A DNA stretch of 64,000 nt from NCBI GenBank assembly GCA_024682415.1, contig JAIKZG010000027.1, positions 1-64,000 on the forward strand, given 5' to 3'. The notes below the pieces were generated by a model. The model did no database searches. It was given only the letters and a program-made list of their open reading frames with translations, and had not been told where the DNA came from. Within the stretch, counting starts at the first letter, position 1. Each line of letters starts with the position of its first letter. Source of the DNA: Prevotella sp. GTDB taxonomy: Bacteria > Bacteroidota > Bacteroidia > Bacteroidales > Bacteroidaceae. The position numbers and the translations under genes were made by a program. Shown here one piece after another: positions 41,141 to 51,332 of the stretch.

Positions 41141-41171
41141 TTGCGATGGGCTTACTAAATGTCTATCTTTG
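41141..41171 (+). promoter_or_regulatory. Promoter of dapF
   Basis: TTG (41141-41143), 20 bases, TATCTTTG (41164-41171). It lies inside the longest open frame and therefore supports a start at 41190 or shortly after, not upstream. Confidence 0.7.
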
Positions 41172-41189
41172 CAACGTGATAAAAACAAA

Positions 41190-42062
41190 ATGATGCAGAA
41201 TATGGGCAAAACATATAAAAATGAACATTTCGTTCACTTCACCAAGATGCACGGAGCAGGCAATGATTATATATATGTAAATACATTAATATATGATATA
41301 GACTGCCCTGAGGAGTTCTCTCGCAGATGGAGCGCCGCTCATACCGGTATCGGCAGCGACGGATTGGTGCTGATATGCAAGCCTACGGAGGGCGTGGACG
41401 CTGATTTCCGTATGCGCATATTCAATGCCGATGGTTCTGAGGCTATGATGTGTGGTAACGCGTCGCGCTGCATAGGCAAATATGTGTATGAGAAAGGACT
41501 GACACGGAGCACCGAGGTGAAGCTCGAAACTTTGTCGGGCATAAAGGTTCTGCGTCTTCATCTTGACTCTCGTGGCAAGGTGGAAAGCGTCACGGTGGAT
41601 ATGGGCGAGCCTTGTCTGCACCAGGCTGAGCAATATGACGAAAGCGTGGGCGGAAAAGTGAGTGCCGACGGCAGAGAGTTTGAGGGCACTTTCGTTTCTA
41701 TGGGCAATCCTCATTTCGTAATCTTCGTAAATGATATCATAAATATAGATATTTCCTGTTATGGAAAAGTATTAGAGAGAGATCCTGCTTTCCCTCAGCG
41801 TTGCAACATTGAGTTCGCTCAGGTTACGGCGCGGGGAAAGATAAGGACACGCGTCTGGGAAAGAGGCAGCGGCATTACGATGGCTTGCGGAACAGGAGCA
41901 TGCGCCACGGCAGTGGCTGCCGCGTTTACTGGGCGAGGCGACAGACATAGCACGATATGTATGGACGGAGGCGATTTGGATATAGAGTGGGGCGAAGATA
42001 ATCATGTGTATATGACAGGGCCTGCGGAGTTCGCCTTCGAGGGCGATATCTCGCTCGATTAG
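41190..42062 (+). CDS. dapF: Diaminopimelate epimerase
   Basis: 290 residues from ATG 41190; ATGs at 41193 and 41202 are alternatives, and the frame upstream to 41106 is excluded by the promoter. Both catalytic Cys motifs are present: MMCGNASRC (first) and [11 protein letters not shown] (second), with [13 protein letters not shown] at the start and [10 protein letters not shown] in the middle. It converts LL- to meso-diaminopimelate for lysine and peptidoglycan synthesis. The glutamine synthetase gene follows after 126 bases. Confidence 0.93.
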   Translation: MMQNMGKTYKNEHFVHFTKMHGAGNDYIYVNTLIYDIDCPEEFSRRWSAAHTGIGSDGLVLICKPTEGVDADFRMRIFNADGSEAMMCGNASRCIGKYVYEKGLTRSTEVKLETLSGIKVLRLHLDSRGKVESVTVDMGEPCLHQAEQYDESVGGKVSADGREFEGTFVSMGNPHFVIFVNDIINIDISCYGKVLERDPAFPQRCNIEFAQVTARGKIRTRVWERGSGITMACGTGACATAVAAAFTGRGDRHSTICMDGGDLDIEWGEDNHVYMTGPAEFAFEGDISLD

Positions 42063-42188
42063 GATATTGACGACAACACAAACACAAAATACAAAAAAAT
42101 CATAAAAAAATCGAGCTACTTATAAACTAAATCCATATTACATACGTTATAATAAAATAGAAACATTCAATTAAAGTAAAAACAAAAC

Positions 42189-44378
42189 ATGGAGAATCTT
42201 AGATTTCAGGTTATTGCCGAGGCTTTCAAAAAGAAGCCTTTGGAAGTGGAAGCGCCTGTAGAGCGTCCTTCTGAGTATTTCGGCAAGAAAGTCTTCAACC
42301 GTGCAAAGATGTACAAATACCTGCCTGCCGACGTTTATCAGCAGCTCGTAGATGTAATCGACAATGGAGCAACTCTCGATCGCTCTATCGCCAATGCCGT
42401 AGCAAAGGGCATGAAGCAATGGGCGGATGAGAACGGAGTTACCCACTACACGCACTGGTTCCAGCCTTTGACTGAAGGCACTGCTGAAAAGCATGACTCT
42501 TTCATAGAGCATGACGGTAAGGGCGGAATGATAGAGGAGTTTTCCGGAAAGTTGCTCGTTCAGCAAGAACCTGACGCATCTTCTTTCCCAAGCGGCGGTA
42601 TCCGCAACACTTTCGAGGCGCGCGGATATTCAGCATGGGATCCTACATCTCCGGTTTTCATCATAGACGATACTCTCTGTATCCCTACAATTTTCATTTC
42701 TTACACAGGCGAAGCTCTCGACTATAAAGCACCTCTTCTGCGCGCGCTTCACGCTGTGAACGTGGCTGCTACCGATGTGTGCCACTATTTCTATCCTGAT
42801 GTAAAGAAAGTAACTACCAACCTCGGCTGGGAGCAGGAATATTTCCTTGTAGACGCTGATCTTTATTCTGCCCGTCCCGACCTTATGCTCACCGGCAGAA
42901 CCCTTCTCGGTCACGACTCTGCGAAGAATCAGCAGATGGACGACCATTATTTCGGAACTATCCCTGAGCGTGTGCAGGCGTTTATGAAGGATTTGGAAAT
43001 ACAGGCTCTTGAGCTTGGCATTCCTTGCAAGACTCGCCACAACGAGGTTGCGCCTAACCAGTTTGAGCTCGCTCCAATCTTCGAAGAATGTAACTTAGCT
43101 ATCGACCACAACATGCTCCTTATGTCGCTCATGAAGAAAGTGGCACGCAAGCATGGATTCCGTGTGCTGCTCCATGAGAAGCCTTTCGCAGGTATCAACG
43201 GTTCGGGTAAGCACAACAACTGGAGTCTTTCTACAGATACAGGCGTGCTTCTCCACGGCCCTGGCAAGACTAAGGAAGACGACCTCCGCTTCGTGACATT
43301 CGTAGTGGAAACCCTTATGGGCGTGTATCGCCACAACGGATTGCTCAAAGCTTCTATCATGAGCGCAACAAATGCTCACCGCCTTGGAGCTAACGAAGCA
43401 CCTCCAGCAATCGTTTCTTCTTTCCTCGGAAAGCAGCTCAATGATATTCTCGACAAGATAGAATCAAGCGATAAGGACGAGCTGTTTAAGATTGAGGGCA
43501 AGAAAGGCATGGCAATAGATATTCCTGAAATCCCTGACTTGCTCGTAGACAGCACCGACCGCAACCGCACCTCTCCATTCGCCTTCACCGGTAACCGCTT
43601 CGAGTTCCGTGCCGTAGGTTCTGAGGCTAACAGCGCAGCTGCTATGATTGTTCTCAACACTGCCGTTGCTGAAGCTCTCACCGAGTTTAAGAGCCGTGTA
43701 GACGCTCTTATCGCTAAGGGTCAGGACAAGATGAGCGCAATCATTGACATCCTTAGAGAAGACATCAAGGCTTGCAAGCCTATCCGTTTCGAGGGCAACG
43801 GCTATTCTGACGAATGGGTGGAAGAAGCTAAGAAGCGTGGTCTCGACTGCGAAACTTCATGCCCAGTAATCTTCGATCAGTATCTCAAGGATGAGAGCGT
43901 GAGAATGTTTGAGAGCCAGGCTGTGCTCACCAAGAATGAACTTACCGCGCGCAACGAGGTGAAGTGGGGCACTTACACCAAGAAAATTCAGATTGAGGCT
44001 CGTGTATTTGGCGACCTCTGCATGAACCACATCATCCCTATCGCTACTCACTATCAGAGCCAGCTCGCCAAGGATGTGCAGAGCATGTATTCTATCTTCT
44101 CTGCCGACAAGGCCGACAAGCTCACCGAGCGCAACAAGAAAATCATTGAGGAGATAGCAGAGCGCACCCAGATTATAGAAACTGGCGTTGAGGCTCTTGT
44201 TGAAGCTCGCAAGGTGGCTAACAAGATTGAGGATGAGCGTGAGCGTGCCGTGGCTTATCACGACACCGTAGAGCCTAAGCTCGACGAGATACGCTATCAT
44301 TGCGATAAGCTTGAGCTTGTGGTTTCTGATGAGCTTTGGACATTGCCAAAGTATCGTGAGCTTCTGTTCATAAGATAA
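42189..44378 (+). CDS. glnN: Type III glutamine synthetase
   Basis: 729 residues, the length of GSIII (about twice the catalytic half of GSI). Motifs include YSAWDPTSPVFI, LGWEQEYFLVD, CKTRHNEVAPNQFELAP, FAGINGSGKHNNWSLST and RFEFRAVGSEANSA, which build the ATP, glutamate and metal sites. It assimilates ammonium into glutamine and works with GltBD and AmtB nearby. GSIII is the usual enzyme of Bacteroidales. Followed by two hairpins (44400-44458). Confidence 0.97.
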   Translation: MENLRFQVIAEAFKKKPLEVEAPVERPSEYFGKKVFNRAKMYKYLPADVYQQLVDVIDNGATLDRSIANAVAKGMKQWADENGVTHYTHWFQPLTEGTAEKHDSFIEHDGKGGMIEEFSGKLLVQQEPDASSFPSGGIRNTFEARGYSAWDPTSPVFIIDDTLCIPTIFISYTGEALDYKAPLLRALHAVNVAATDVCHYFYPDVKKVTTNLGWEQEYFLVDADLYSARPDLMLTGRTLLGHDSAKNQQMDDHYFGTIPERVQAFMKDLEIQALELGIPCKTRHNEVAPNQFELAPIFEECNLAIDHNMLLMSLMKKVARKHGFRVLLHEKPFAGINGSGKHNNWSLSTDTGVLLHGPGKTKEDDLRFVTFVVETLMGVYRHNGLLKASIMSATNAHRLGANEAPPAIVSSFLGKQLNDILDKIESSDKDELFKIEGKKGMAIDIPEIPDLLVDSTDRNRTSPFAFTGNRFEFRAVGSEANSAAAMIVLNTAVAEALTEFKSRVDALIAKGQDKMSAIIDILREDIKACKPIRFEGNGYSDEWVEEAKKRGLDCETSCPVIFDQYLKDESVRMFESQAVLTKNELTARNEVKWGTYTKKIQIEARVFGDLCMNHIIPIATHYQSQLAKDVQSMYSIFSADKADKLTERNKKIIEEIAERTQIIETGVEALVEARKVANKIEDERERAVAYHDTVEPKLDEIRYHCDKLELVVSDELWTLPKYRELLFIR

Positions 44379-44399
44379 TAATCGCGTATATGTAATATT

Positions 44400-44433
44400 A
44401 TTCCCGACGGGCGCGCATCCCCCTGTCGGGAAT
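44400..44433 (+). terminator. Terminator after glnN
   Basis: ATTCCCGAC (44400-44408) pairs with GTCGGGAAT (44425-44433). A second stem, the palindrome GCAGCATGCTGC (about 44447-44458) followed by TTTTTTATT, lies directly downstream and is the better U-run terminator. Confidence 0.7.
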
Positions 44434-44656
44434 ACAAAGAAATAAGGCAGCATGCTGCTTTTTTATTGGATGTTTTAAATTTAGAAGGGTACATTGGCTT
44501 CTTTTTTCGTGAAGTCCGTGTACCTTTCTTTTTTGTCCTGTTTTGCGGTATGATGGGCGTGGTATGTATCATCCAGCAAAGTTTTTGGAATATATGGTAA
44601 AGCTATTTTGGAGGTATTTATATAATTTTGGCAACTAAAATCGTAAACAATATAAT

Positions 44657-46528
44657 ATGAAAAAGGAAATAACTAAAATCGTTTTGTTGTCGCTTCTGTG
44701 CGGTAATGCCGTTTATGCGCAGAAATCTCCCGACGGCAGACTCTCGGCAGAGGTGACAGTGGAGAGTGGCAGTGCAAATCTTGTGGTGAAGCAGAAGGGA
44801 AAGGCAGTAGGCAATCCTGTAAAGCTCGGTGTGCTCACTTCCGTGGAGAATTACTCTGAGGCTCTCACTCTGAAATCTAAATCTGCCGACACGCTGGTGA
44901 AGGATGATTACATGATGATTTCGGGCAAACGCAGCCATTGCGTGAACACCGCCAATGAGCGCATCTATCATCTTGCTAACGGAAATGGTAAGGGGCTTGA
45001 CGTAGTAGTGCGCTCTTATAACAACGGCATAGTGTTTAAATACATTGTGAATCAGGCTTCTGCCGACGAGAAACTTACTGAGGAAAAGACGGCTTATGCC
45101 ATTGCCGACGGAACAAGGCGATGGATGCAGCAATATACTTCGGATTATGAGCAGTTTTTCCCACTTGCCACCGACGGAAAGGCGCACGACGTGAGGGGCA
45201 CGGTGAAAGGTCTTTGGGGATATCCTGCCCTCGTGGAGTTCGGCTCAAACACATTTGCCCTTATCACTGAAGCTGACATACGGCATGGGCATTGCGGTTC
45301 GCAGCTATGCAATCAGACTGACAACAGCCTTTATCAAGTGCATTTGGCGGAAGCGTTGCCTATAAAGAGCGGATTCGCTTCTCCGTGGCGAGTGATGATT
45401 ATAGGCTCTTTGGCTGATATCGTGGAGTCTACCCTCGTGACCGATGTCTCTGCCCCTGCAGCGTTTACCGACACGAGCTGGATAAAGCCTGCCCCGGCTT
45501 CGTGGATATATTGGGCTTACAATCATGGCTCTAATGATTATCAGAAGGCGAAGGAGTTTATCGACCTTGCTGCCGAGATGCGCTGGCCTTACTGCCTTAT
45601 AGACTGGGAATGGGATCGTATGCGCAATGGTGGCGACATTGACGACGCTCTGCGTTATGCCAAGTCGAAAAACATTCGCCTTTTTCTCTGGTACAACTCA
45701 AGCACCAACTGGGTGGGTGAGTGGGGACCTAATCCTATGTATCGCCTTAATCAGCCGAGTGTGCGCAATGCTGAGTATAGCTGGCTGAAGGAGAAAGGCG
45801 TAGACGGAATAAAAATCGACTTCTTCAAAGACGACAGCCGTGCCATGATGGATTATTATCTTGATATTCTTGAGGACGCTGCCAAGCAACAGATGATGAT
45901 AACATTCCATGGGGCAACGCTTCCACGTGGTTGGCAGCGCACATATCCTAACCTTATGACTACCGAGGCGGTGCGTGGCGCGGAGTGGTATAACAACACT
46001 GCCGAGCTTACCAATCGCGCAGCCTGTCATAATGCCACATTGCCTTTCACCCGTAATGTAGTAGGCTCTATGGACTACACTCCGGGCACATTCTCCGACT
46101 CGCAGCATAAGCATATCACCACCCATGGTCATGAGCTTGCTCTCTATTTCCTTTTCGAGAGCGCAGTGCAGCATTGTCCCGACCGCCCCGATGTCTATCG
46201 TTCATTGCCTGTGCAGGTTAGGCAGCTGCTTTCTTCCATGCCAACAGCTTGGGACGACACAAAGCTCCTTGCCGGCTATCCAGGCGAGGATGTAGTCATC
46301 GCCCGACGCAAAGGCGACTGCTGGTATATAGCAGGCATTAACGGCACTGATAAGGCGCGCAGCATCTCATTCTCGCTGAAGCGTCTTGGCATAAAAGGTA
46401 AGTCAATGACCATCTTTGCCGATGGCAGCGACGACCACAGCTTCTCTATATCAGAGCGTCAGCAGCTTCGCGGTGATATTAAGATGTCTGTCCGTCCGCG
46501 CGGTGGATTTGTTATTAAGTTAAAGTGA
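44657..46528 (+). CDS. GH97 glycoside hydrolase, retaining type
   Basis: 623 residues, signal peptide ending near AVYAQ (22). N-terminal beta-sandwich (about 23-270), (beta/alpha)8 barrel with ASWIYWAYNHGSND, CLIDWEWD, RLFLWYNSSTNWVG, and GIKIDFFKDD containing Asp388, the position of the nucleophile in retaining GH97 alpha-galactosidases; LMTTEAVRGAEW follows. The inverting SusB-type glutamate arrangement is not evident. Probably periplasmic, cleaving alpha-galactosides or alpha-glucosides. First gene of the glycan region, transcribed opposite to the following genes. Confidence 0.88.
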   Translation: MKKEITKIVLLSLLCGNAVYAQKSPDGRLSAEVTVESGSANLVVKQKGKAVGNPVKLGVLTSVENYSEALTLKSKSADTLVKDDYMMISGKRSHCVNTANERIYHLANGNGKGLDVVVRSYNNGIVFKYIVNQASADEKLTEEKTAYAIADGTRRWMQQYTSDYEQFFPLATDGKAHDVRGTVKGLWGYPALVEFGSNTFALITEADIRHGHCGSQLCNQTDNSLYQVHLAEALPIKSGFASPWRVMIIGSLADIVESTLVTDVSAPAAFTDTSWIKPAPASWIYWAYNHGSNDYQKAKEFIDLAAEMRWPYCLIDWEWDRMRNGGDIDDALRYAKSKNIRLFLWYNSSTNWVGEWGPNPMYRLNQPSVRNAEYSWLKEKGVDGIKIDFFKDDSRAMMDYYLDILEDAAKQQMMITFHGATLPRGWQRTYPNLMTTEAVRGAEWYNNTAELTNRAACHNATLPFTRNVVGSMDYTPGTFSDSQHKHITTHGHELALYFLFESAVQHCPDRPDVYRSLPVQVRQLLSSMPTAWDDTKLLAGYPGEDVVIARRKGDCWYIAGINGTDKARSISFSLKRLGIKGKSMTIFADGSDDHSFSISERQQLRGDIKMSVRPRGGFVIKLK

Positions 46529-46572
46529 GTTCAGCGAACTCACTTTAATTTTTTTATATTGACGTGGCACTC

Positions 46573-46608
46573 CATCATTAGTTTGTCGCGTGCGTATCTA
46601 TTGACGAG
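46573..46608. repeat. Diverged copy of the 42-bp edge repeat
   Basis: TCATCATTAGTTTG then CGTATCTATTGA follows the same order as TCATCGTTAGTTTG and ATATCTATTGA at 24-55 and 62-84, with several substitutions. Confidence 0.5.
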
Positions 46609-46844
46609 ATTCCCCATTTTGCCAAAGGTTTACTCTCAATTTCTGCACCAGACTGGTGCAGAAACAAAATTCTACCAAGTTGATGGACATGGCAGTCACA
46701 TAAAAAGTGAAGATGTATTCTATATATGAGCGTCACGAAGTTCTACAAAAAGTTGTTCATGGCGAGATATAATGCAATGCATTGCGCCAAATGTGGAAGT
46801 GAAGTTTCAAAACCTCTTAAATTAAGCGCTTTATAAGAAAAAAC

Positions 46845-46879
46845 GGTTCATAACTTTTCATGAAAGAAAGTTATGAACC
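46845..46879 (-). terminator. Terminator of the esterase gene
   Basis: GGTTCATAACTTT (46845-46857) pairs with AAAGTTATGAACC (46867-46879); the minus strand continues GTTTTTTCTT. Confidence 0.85.
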
Positions 46880-46913
46880 ATTGTAATATTAAGGGGCTTT
46901 AATCTGAAAGCCT

Positions 46914-48362
46914 TTAGTTGTTGTAATCCTTTGTCATCTTTTTGTTGCTGTCGGCAGGAGCCCAGTTGTCGGTGCGGAAAGAGCTGACAGGCAGACCGTC
47001 GCAGAAGAGGTCGCCCTGTGCCCAGTCGTGGAAAGCATAGCGGAGGGCAACAGGCTTCTTCACCTTGTCGCTCTTGGCATACAGACGGCTGTGGAAAATC
47101 CATGCCTTGGCTGGGTGGAAGACATGGTCTTCACCGGCAATCTCTACAAGGTCGCTCTTCCAACCTTGCTCGCCAGAAAGCCACATGTCGGCACGATTGA
47201 AGAACACTTCACAGGTGTCGTTGTGAATCTTCATCTCCTTATAATACGCACTCTTGGAAACAAGTCCTTCCATCTTATAAGTGTTGTCGAGGGCAAGCAA
47301 CGCAAGGCGCATACCGGCGATTTGCTTCTTGCGTGGGTGGATGCCGAATTCCAAGCCGGCGTCCATCAATACTGCCATTCCGCAGTTAGGTATCATAAGC
47401 TCTGCTTTCGACTGCTGCTCGCGGAGGTATGGAGAAAGCTCCTTCCATCCGATGAGGCTGTAATCGTAAGGGGCAATTTGGCAGAAATAGAATGGGAACG
47501 CGCCTTGATTCCATTCATTGCGCCATCCGTTTACCATTGCTGACATCATGTCGGCATAGGTCTTATAACGCACTACGTTGTCCTCGCCCTGATACCATAT
47601 CGCGCCCTTGATGGTCATGCCGATAAGAGGGTGGAGCATACCATTATAAAGAACAGTGGCGGTGCGATTGGGCGACCAAATGTCTTCTTTCTTATGAGGA
47701 ATCTTTGCTTCTGGGAATGCAGCGAGCATGTCGGCAGTCATCCACGATTCGCATGAAGAACCGCCCCAAGAGGCAACGATAAGTCCGACAGGCACATTAA
47801 GCTCGCGGCGAAGTTCCTTGCCGAAATGATAAGCAGTAGCACTGAACTCACGCACGGAAGCGGGATTAGCCATATACCATGAGCCAGAAACGGTGTCTAC
47901 GGGGTGGAGCTGACTGTTGCGCTTTACGGTGAAAAGGCGCAGCTGTGAATCGGTGCTATGGAGAATATCCTCAACGGCATTGCCCACAGGCTGATTCTTG
48001 AAACCCTTCATTGGCATCTCCATATTGCTCTGACCAGCGCAGAGCCAAAGGTCGCCAAGAAGAATGTTGCTGAGAGAGGTCTTCTCGCCATCATTGAATG
48101 TGATGGTGTAAGGACCGCCAGCCTCGGTAGTCTTTACCATGGCTTTCCATTTGCCGTAGGCGTCAGCCTTTACGGAGTATTTCTTGTTGTTCCATGAAGT
48201 GGTGATTTTAACGATGGAGTTGGCTTTGGCAGAGCCCCACAGGTTGGCGTCAGACTCTCGCTGCATCACCATACCGTTGCCGAACATCTTAGGCAACGTA
48301 ACTTTTGCGTCGGCAGCAGTAGCAAGCAAAGCTGCCATCAATATAATAGATAATCTTTTCAT
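46914..48362 (-). CDS. Sialate O-acetylesterase-family esterase
   Basis: 482 residues, signal peptide ending ATAADA (19). The SGNH-type domain has the nucleophile in CAGQSNMEMP (Ser112), GGSSCESWM, IWYQGEDN and the catalytic His region FGIHPRKKQIAG. These enzymes remove O-acetyl groups from sugars; in plant-glycan clusters they often act on acetylated pectin or xylan rather than sialic acid. It lies 6 bases after the GH106-like gene in a minus-strand operon and is its last gene before the terminator. Confidence 0.88.
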   Translation of the reverse strand: MKRLSIILMAALLATAADAKVTLPKMFGNGMVMQRESDANLWGSAKANSIVKITTSWNNKKYSVKADAYGKWKAMVKTTEAGGPYTITFNDGEKTSLSNILLGDLWLCAGQSNMEMPMKGFKNQPVGNAVEDILHSTDSQLRLFTVKRNSQLHPVDTVSGSWYMANPASVREFSATAYHFGKELRRELNVPVGLIVASWGGSSCESWMTADMLAAFPEAKIPHKKEDIWSPNRTATVLYNGMLHPLIGMTIKGAIWYQGEDNVVRYKTYADMMSAMVNGWRNEWNQGAFPFYFCQIAPYDYSLIGWKELSPYLREQQSKAELMIPNCGMAVLMDAGLEFGIHPRKKQIAGMRLALLALDNTYKMEGLVSKSAYYKEMKIHNDTCEVFFNRADMWLSGEQGWKSDLVEIAGEDHVFHPAKAWIFHSRLYAKSDKVKKPVALRYAFHDWAQGDLFCDGLPVSSFRTDNWAPADSNKKMTKDYNN

Positions 48363-48368
48363 AATTCA

Positions 48369-51323
48369 TTAATAGTTTAACGTAATCTTGCCGAGCAGAC
48401 CAGCGCTGATAGGAGTCTGAGATTTGCGACGATATTTGGCGTTGGTCCATATTCCACGGAAAGGAGGCAAATTGATGTCGTCGCCGAGAAGGGCGTTTGC
48501 CCATGTGTTTACTACCACGATGCGCAGAGCATTAGTGCCTTTTTTCACTGCCTCGGTGATGTCTACTTCGTAAGGAGCAGTCCATGCTGTGCCGCAGTTA
48601 ATGCCGTTTACATATACTGTAGCGATGTCTTTCACCTCGCCGAGATTGAGCATTACCTTGTTTTGCTTGCCATGCTTGAATTTGAAAGTAGTGGTGTAGA
48701 CGGCATGACCTGAATAATACTTAATCTTTGTGTTGTCGTATTTGCTCCAATCGAAAAGAGTGTCGGTCTCCACGCATTCTTTGTTGTCGCGGAACACTAC
48801 TTGCCATTTCTGCGCGTTCAACGGTTCGGAGTAAGTCAGTTGCTCCTTACGGCTGTAGCCCTTGATGTCGTTTGTGAAGATAACGAACAGTGAAGCGTCT
48901 TTCGCTAATGAAAGTGATACGAAAGAGCGACCGTCTTTTTCGCAGAAATCGCCGGCGAGATAAGTCTTGTCGGTAACGGCGTCGTAGAGCAACGCTTTCT
49001 TTCCTCTCACTCTGAATGAAGCGGCAAACTTTAGGTCTTTTCCGCTTTGGTTGGTGAGGAAGTAGATATCTCTGTCGCTTGAATGGCGATGGGCGAAGTC
49101 TACGCCATCGGGAAGGTCAGCGTCTTTTGCCGGAATGGTAAAGTCGTTCACGGGTTTGTTGGTAGTGAAATACTTATATCCCTGCAAAGGATTTGTGAAG
49201 TCGTCGGCACGGAGAATGTTCTTGGCATGTGAAACTCCCACTGGGCTTTCCTCCATAGGCTGCCCCACATTGGCACGACGCAATATCTCTCGCTCCACGT
49301 ATTCCTTGCGAAACAATGGCTTGAGCTGAGGCTTATCCATTATCTCATTCGCGGTGAGAGCGCGGCGTGGCATTTCTGTGCCGTTGTAAACAGGAATGTC
49401 AATCACAGGTTTGCCTTCTTGCAAAAGGCGTTGGCAACGGGTGATATAGTCTACAAAGTCGCTTGCTTCCTTATACCAGGTGTTATCTCTCTGGAAGAAG
49501 AAGCCAATGCCGTCGAGTGTCATTCCCGGGCGACGGTCGAGCCATGGATTATGAGCATTCACATGGAGGAACAGGCGGTTAATGCCAAGGGCGAAATTGC
49601 GGTCGATGAGTGGTTTCACCATAGCCGGAGTTTCATCCCAGACGCCACGCACCTCGGTAAGTCCTTCTGCCTGAATGATGTTTTTGCCATACAGATAACC
49701 TCCGTGAATAGCATCGAGCATATCAGTAGGCTTGTCGTGGGTAGGGCTGTTGAGCCAAAACTCGCCCATAGGCAGATCTACATATTTATAGTGATCCATG
49801 CCGTCGCTCACCATTGTAGGCGCGACGCTTTCTGATGACAGCTTCACGCCAAATGCTTTTGCTCGCTCGGCAACGGTCTTGAAGAACTTCTCATTTATGA
49901 GGTCGTTGATAGTAAGGCGAATGTCGTAGAGCACCTGTTCGCTCTTTTCTGCCGATTCTATCGCGATACCTGCCATGACGGGCAGATAAGGAATAAGGTC
50001 GTAGCCACGACGAGCCTTAAACTCCTCAGCGAAATGATAGCCCCAGTTTTGTGAGCCGCATTCCCAACTGTCTACATGCAGGAATTTCACCACATCGCCA
50101 TGAGGGCGTTTCTTGTGAAGTGCAAACCAGTTGTCTACTTGCTTATTTACGGCAGATGGAGAGAACTTGTCGCATTCCAATCCTTTTCCACCGCCTGCCG
50201 TGGCGTTGGTCATGCCTGTAGAGGCGTGGCCCATGCGGATGATGCGCCAGCTGCCATGAGGAAGTTTTGAAATGACTGTATCGCCATGAAGTTTTATCTG
50301 CACGATTTTATTTTTTTCCGTGCATAGATTTTTTGAAAAGTCTGCACTCGTATTTTTCTCGCCTATGCCCCAAAGCGCGCCCGACTTTATAAGATAGTTG
50401 CTCAGCAGCGGTTCACTGCTAAGAATAATATCCTTTAGCTTCAAATTTGGCTTCCATTTCGCAGCGTCTAAGTCTTCGCTTCCTCCTTCCGAACCGTCGG
50501 GAGTCCATGCGAAACGGAAATATTTAGCCGTGGTGGTAGGCAGAGAATAGTTCACCTTGTCAAACAGATAGCTTTGCCAGCCTTGACGTGGCTGAGTGAG
50601 CTGTTTCACCTTATGGAAATTCTTGCCGTCATTGCTCGCTAATACGCAGATGCGCTCACCCTGAATGTTGGTGCCCGACGTTACGATAGTGATGTTGCGC
50701 ACAGTCGTAGGCTTATCATATTCATACTGAATCCAGCATGGATTGTCGGCACGATAAATGCCCTTCTCGTTGCGCACCACATTCTCGGAAAGCGTAATCT
50801 TAGGCTTGCCGGTAAGTGACACATAGTTAATAGGGATAGCGTAGCAGGCAATATCCTCGTAATATCCCGAAGGGCGGGAGAGGATAAGGGAGCGTTGCGC
50901 TGAATGTCTGCCTGTTTTGGAAACAGAAACAATAGAATCTGTCCACACTACATGCTGCATTGATTCTTCGGGCTTAATCCACGGACCGCCGGCGAGGGCG
51001 AAGCCGTCGCTTATGTGTATGCCCATTTGCAGGCCGAGACTGTCTGCCTGTTGGAAGGCATAGTCTATCATGTCCCAATAAGTGGCCGACAGCTGCTGCG
51101 CCTTGCCACCATATTCAGGACGTTCGTTTACGCCACGGATAGGCATGAGATAGCATCCGCCCAGACCTACATCGTGCATACCTTGCAGGTCGGCATGAAT
51201 GCCCTGTTTTGATACTGCGCCATACATCCAGTACCAAAAAGTCCATGGTTTCGCTTCATCCAATGGCTTGGCTGCCACATGAAGCGAAATCATGGATAAA
51301 AGGATTATAGCAATCTTTTTCAT
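48369..51323 (-). CDS. GH106-like alpha-L-rhamnosidase
   Basis: 984 residues, signal peptide ending HVAAK (19). The architecture and motifs follow GH106: TFWYWMYGAVSKQGIHADL, MQGIHISDGFALAGGPW-like MGIHISDGFALAGGPWI, FLHVDSWECGSQNWG (about residue 415, probable acid), SSESVAPTM, NIIQAEGLTEVRGVWDE, and RLFLHVNAHNPW, ending with a sugar-binding beta-sandwich (YVNGINCGTAWTAPYEVDI). It would release L-rhamnose from pectin-type side chains in the periplasm. Immediately downstream (6 bp) is the esterase; 9 bases upstream is a GH2 gene. Confidence 0.85.
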   Translation of the reverse strand: MKKIAIILLSMISLHVAAKPLDEAKPWTFWYWMYGAVSKQGIHADLQGMHDVGLGGCYLMPIRGVNERPEYGGKAQQLSATYWDMIDYAFQQADSLGLQMGIHISDGFALAGGPWIKPEESMQHVVWTDSIVSVSKTGRHSAQRSLILSRPSGYYEDIACYAIPINYVSLTGKPKITLSENVVRNEKGIYRADNPCWIQYEYDKPTTVRNITIVTSGTNIQGERICVLASNDGKNFHKVKQLTQPRQGWQSYLFDKVNYSLPTTTAKYFRFAWTPDGSEGGSEDLDAAKWKPNLKLKDIILSSEPLLSNYLIKSGALWGIGEKNTSADFSKNLCTEKNKIVQIKLHGDTVISKLPHGSWRIIRMGHASTGMTNATAGGGKGLECDKFSPSAVNKQVDNWFALHKKRPHGDVVKFLHVDSWECGSQNWGYHFAEEFKARRGYDLIPYLPVMAGIAIESAEKSEQVLYDIRLTINDLINEKFFKTVAERAKAFGVKLSSESVAPTMVSDGMDHYKYVDLPMGEFWLNSPTHDKPTDMLDAIHGGYLYGKNIIQAEGLTEVRGVWDETPAMVKPLIDRNFALGINRLFLHVNAHNPWLDRRPGMTLDGIGFFFQRDNTWYKEASDFVDYITRCQRLLQEGKPVIDIPVYNGTEMPRRALTANEIMDKPQLKPLFRKEYVEREILRRANVGQPMEESPVGVSHAKNILRADDFTNPLQGYKYFTTNKPVNDFTIPAKDADLPDGVDFAHRHSSDRDIYFLTNQSGKDLKFAASFRVRGKKALLYDAVTDKTYLAGDFCEKDGRSFVSLSLAKDASLFVIFTNDIKGYSRKEQLTYSEPLNAQKWQVVFRDNKECVETDTLFDWSKYDNTKIKYYSGHAVYTTTFKFKHGKQNKVMLNLGEVKDIATVYVNGINCGTAWTAPYEVDITEAVKKGTNALRIVVVNTWANALLGDDINLPPFRGIWTNAKYRRKSQTPISAGLLGKITLNY

Positions 51324-51332
51324 TTATAGTTA

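Larger units (their letters stand above)
40842..41189. other. Divergent control region between P-II/amtB and dapF
   Basis: Holds two well-formed promoters pointing apart (40956-40986 minus, 41141-41171 plus), an imperfect palindrome GAACATAAAATG (about 40908-40919) / CATTTTGTTC (about 40936-40945) in the P-II leader, and otherwise AT-rich DNA. No gene seen. Confidence 0.65.
46529..46913. other. Intergenic region with dispersed repeat and hairpins
   Basis: Holds a diverged copy of the window-edge repeat (46573-46608), a perfect hairpin TTTCTGCACCA-GAC-TGGTGCAGAAA (46640-46664), anonymous sequence with a short frame around 46770-46835 encoding MHCAKCGSEVSKP that may be a gene remnant, and the esterase terminator (46845-46879). 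No gene is supported. Confidence 0.5.

Noticed and set aside
46770..46835. Transposase remnant with MHCAKCGSEVSKP
   Set aside because: Too short to assign; no terminal repeats or further matching sequence were found.
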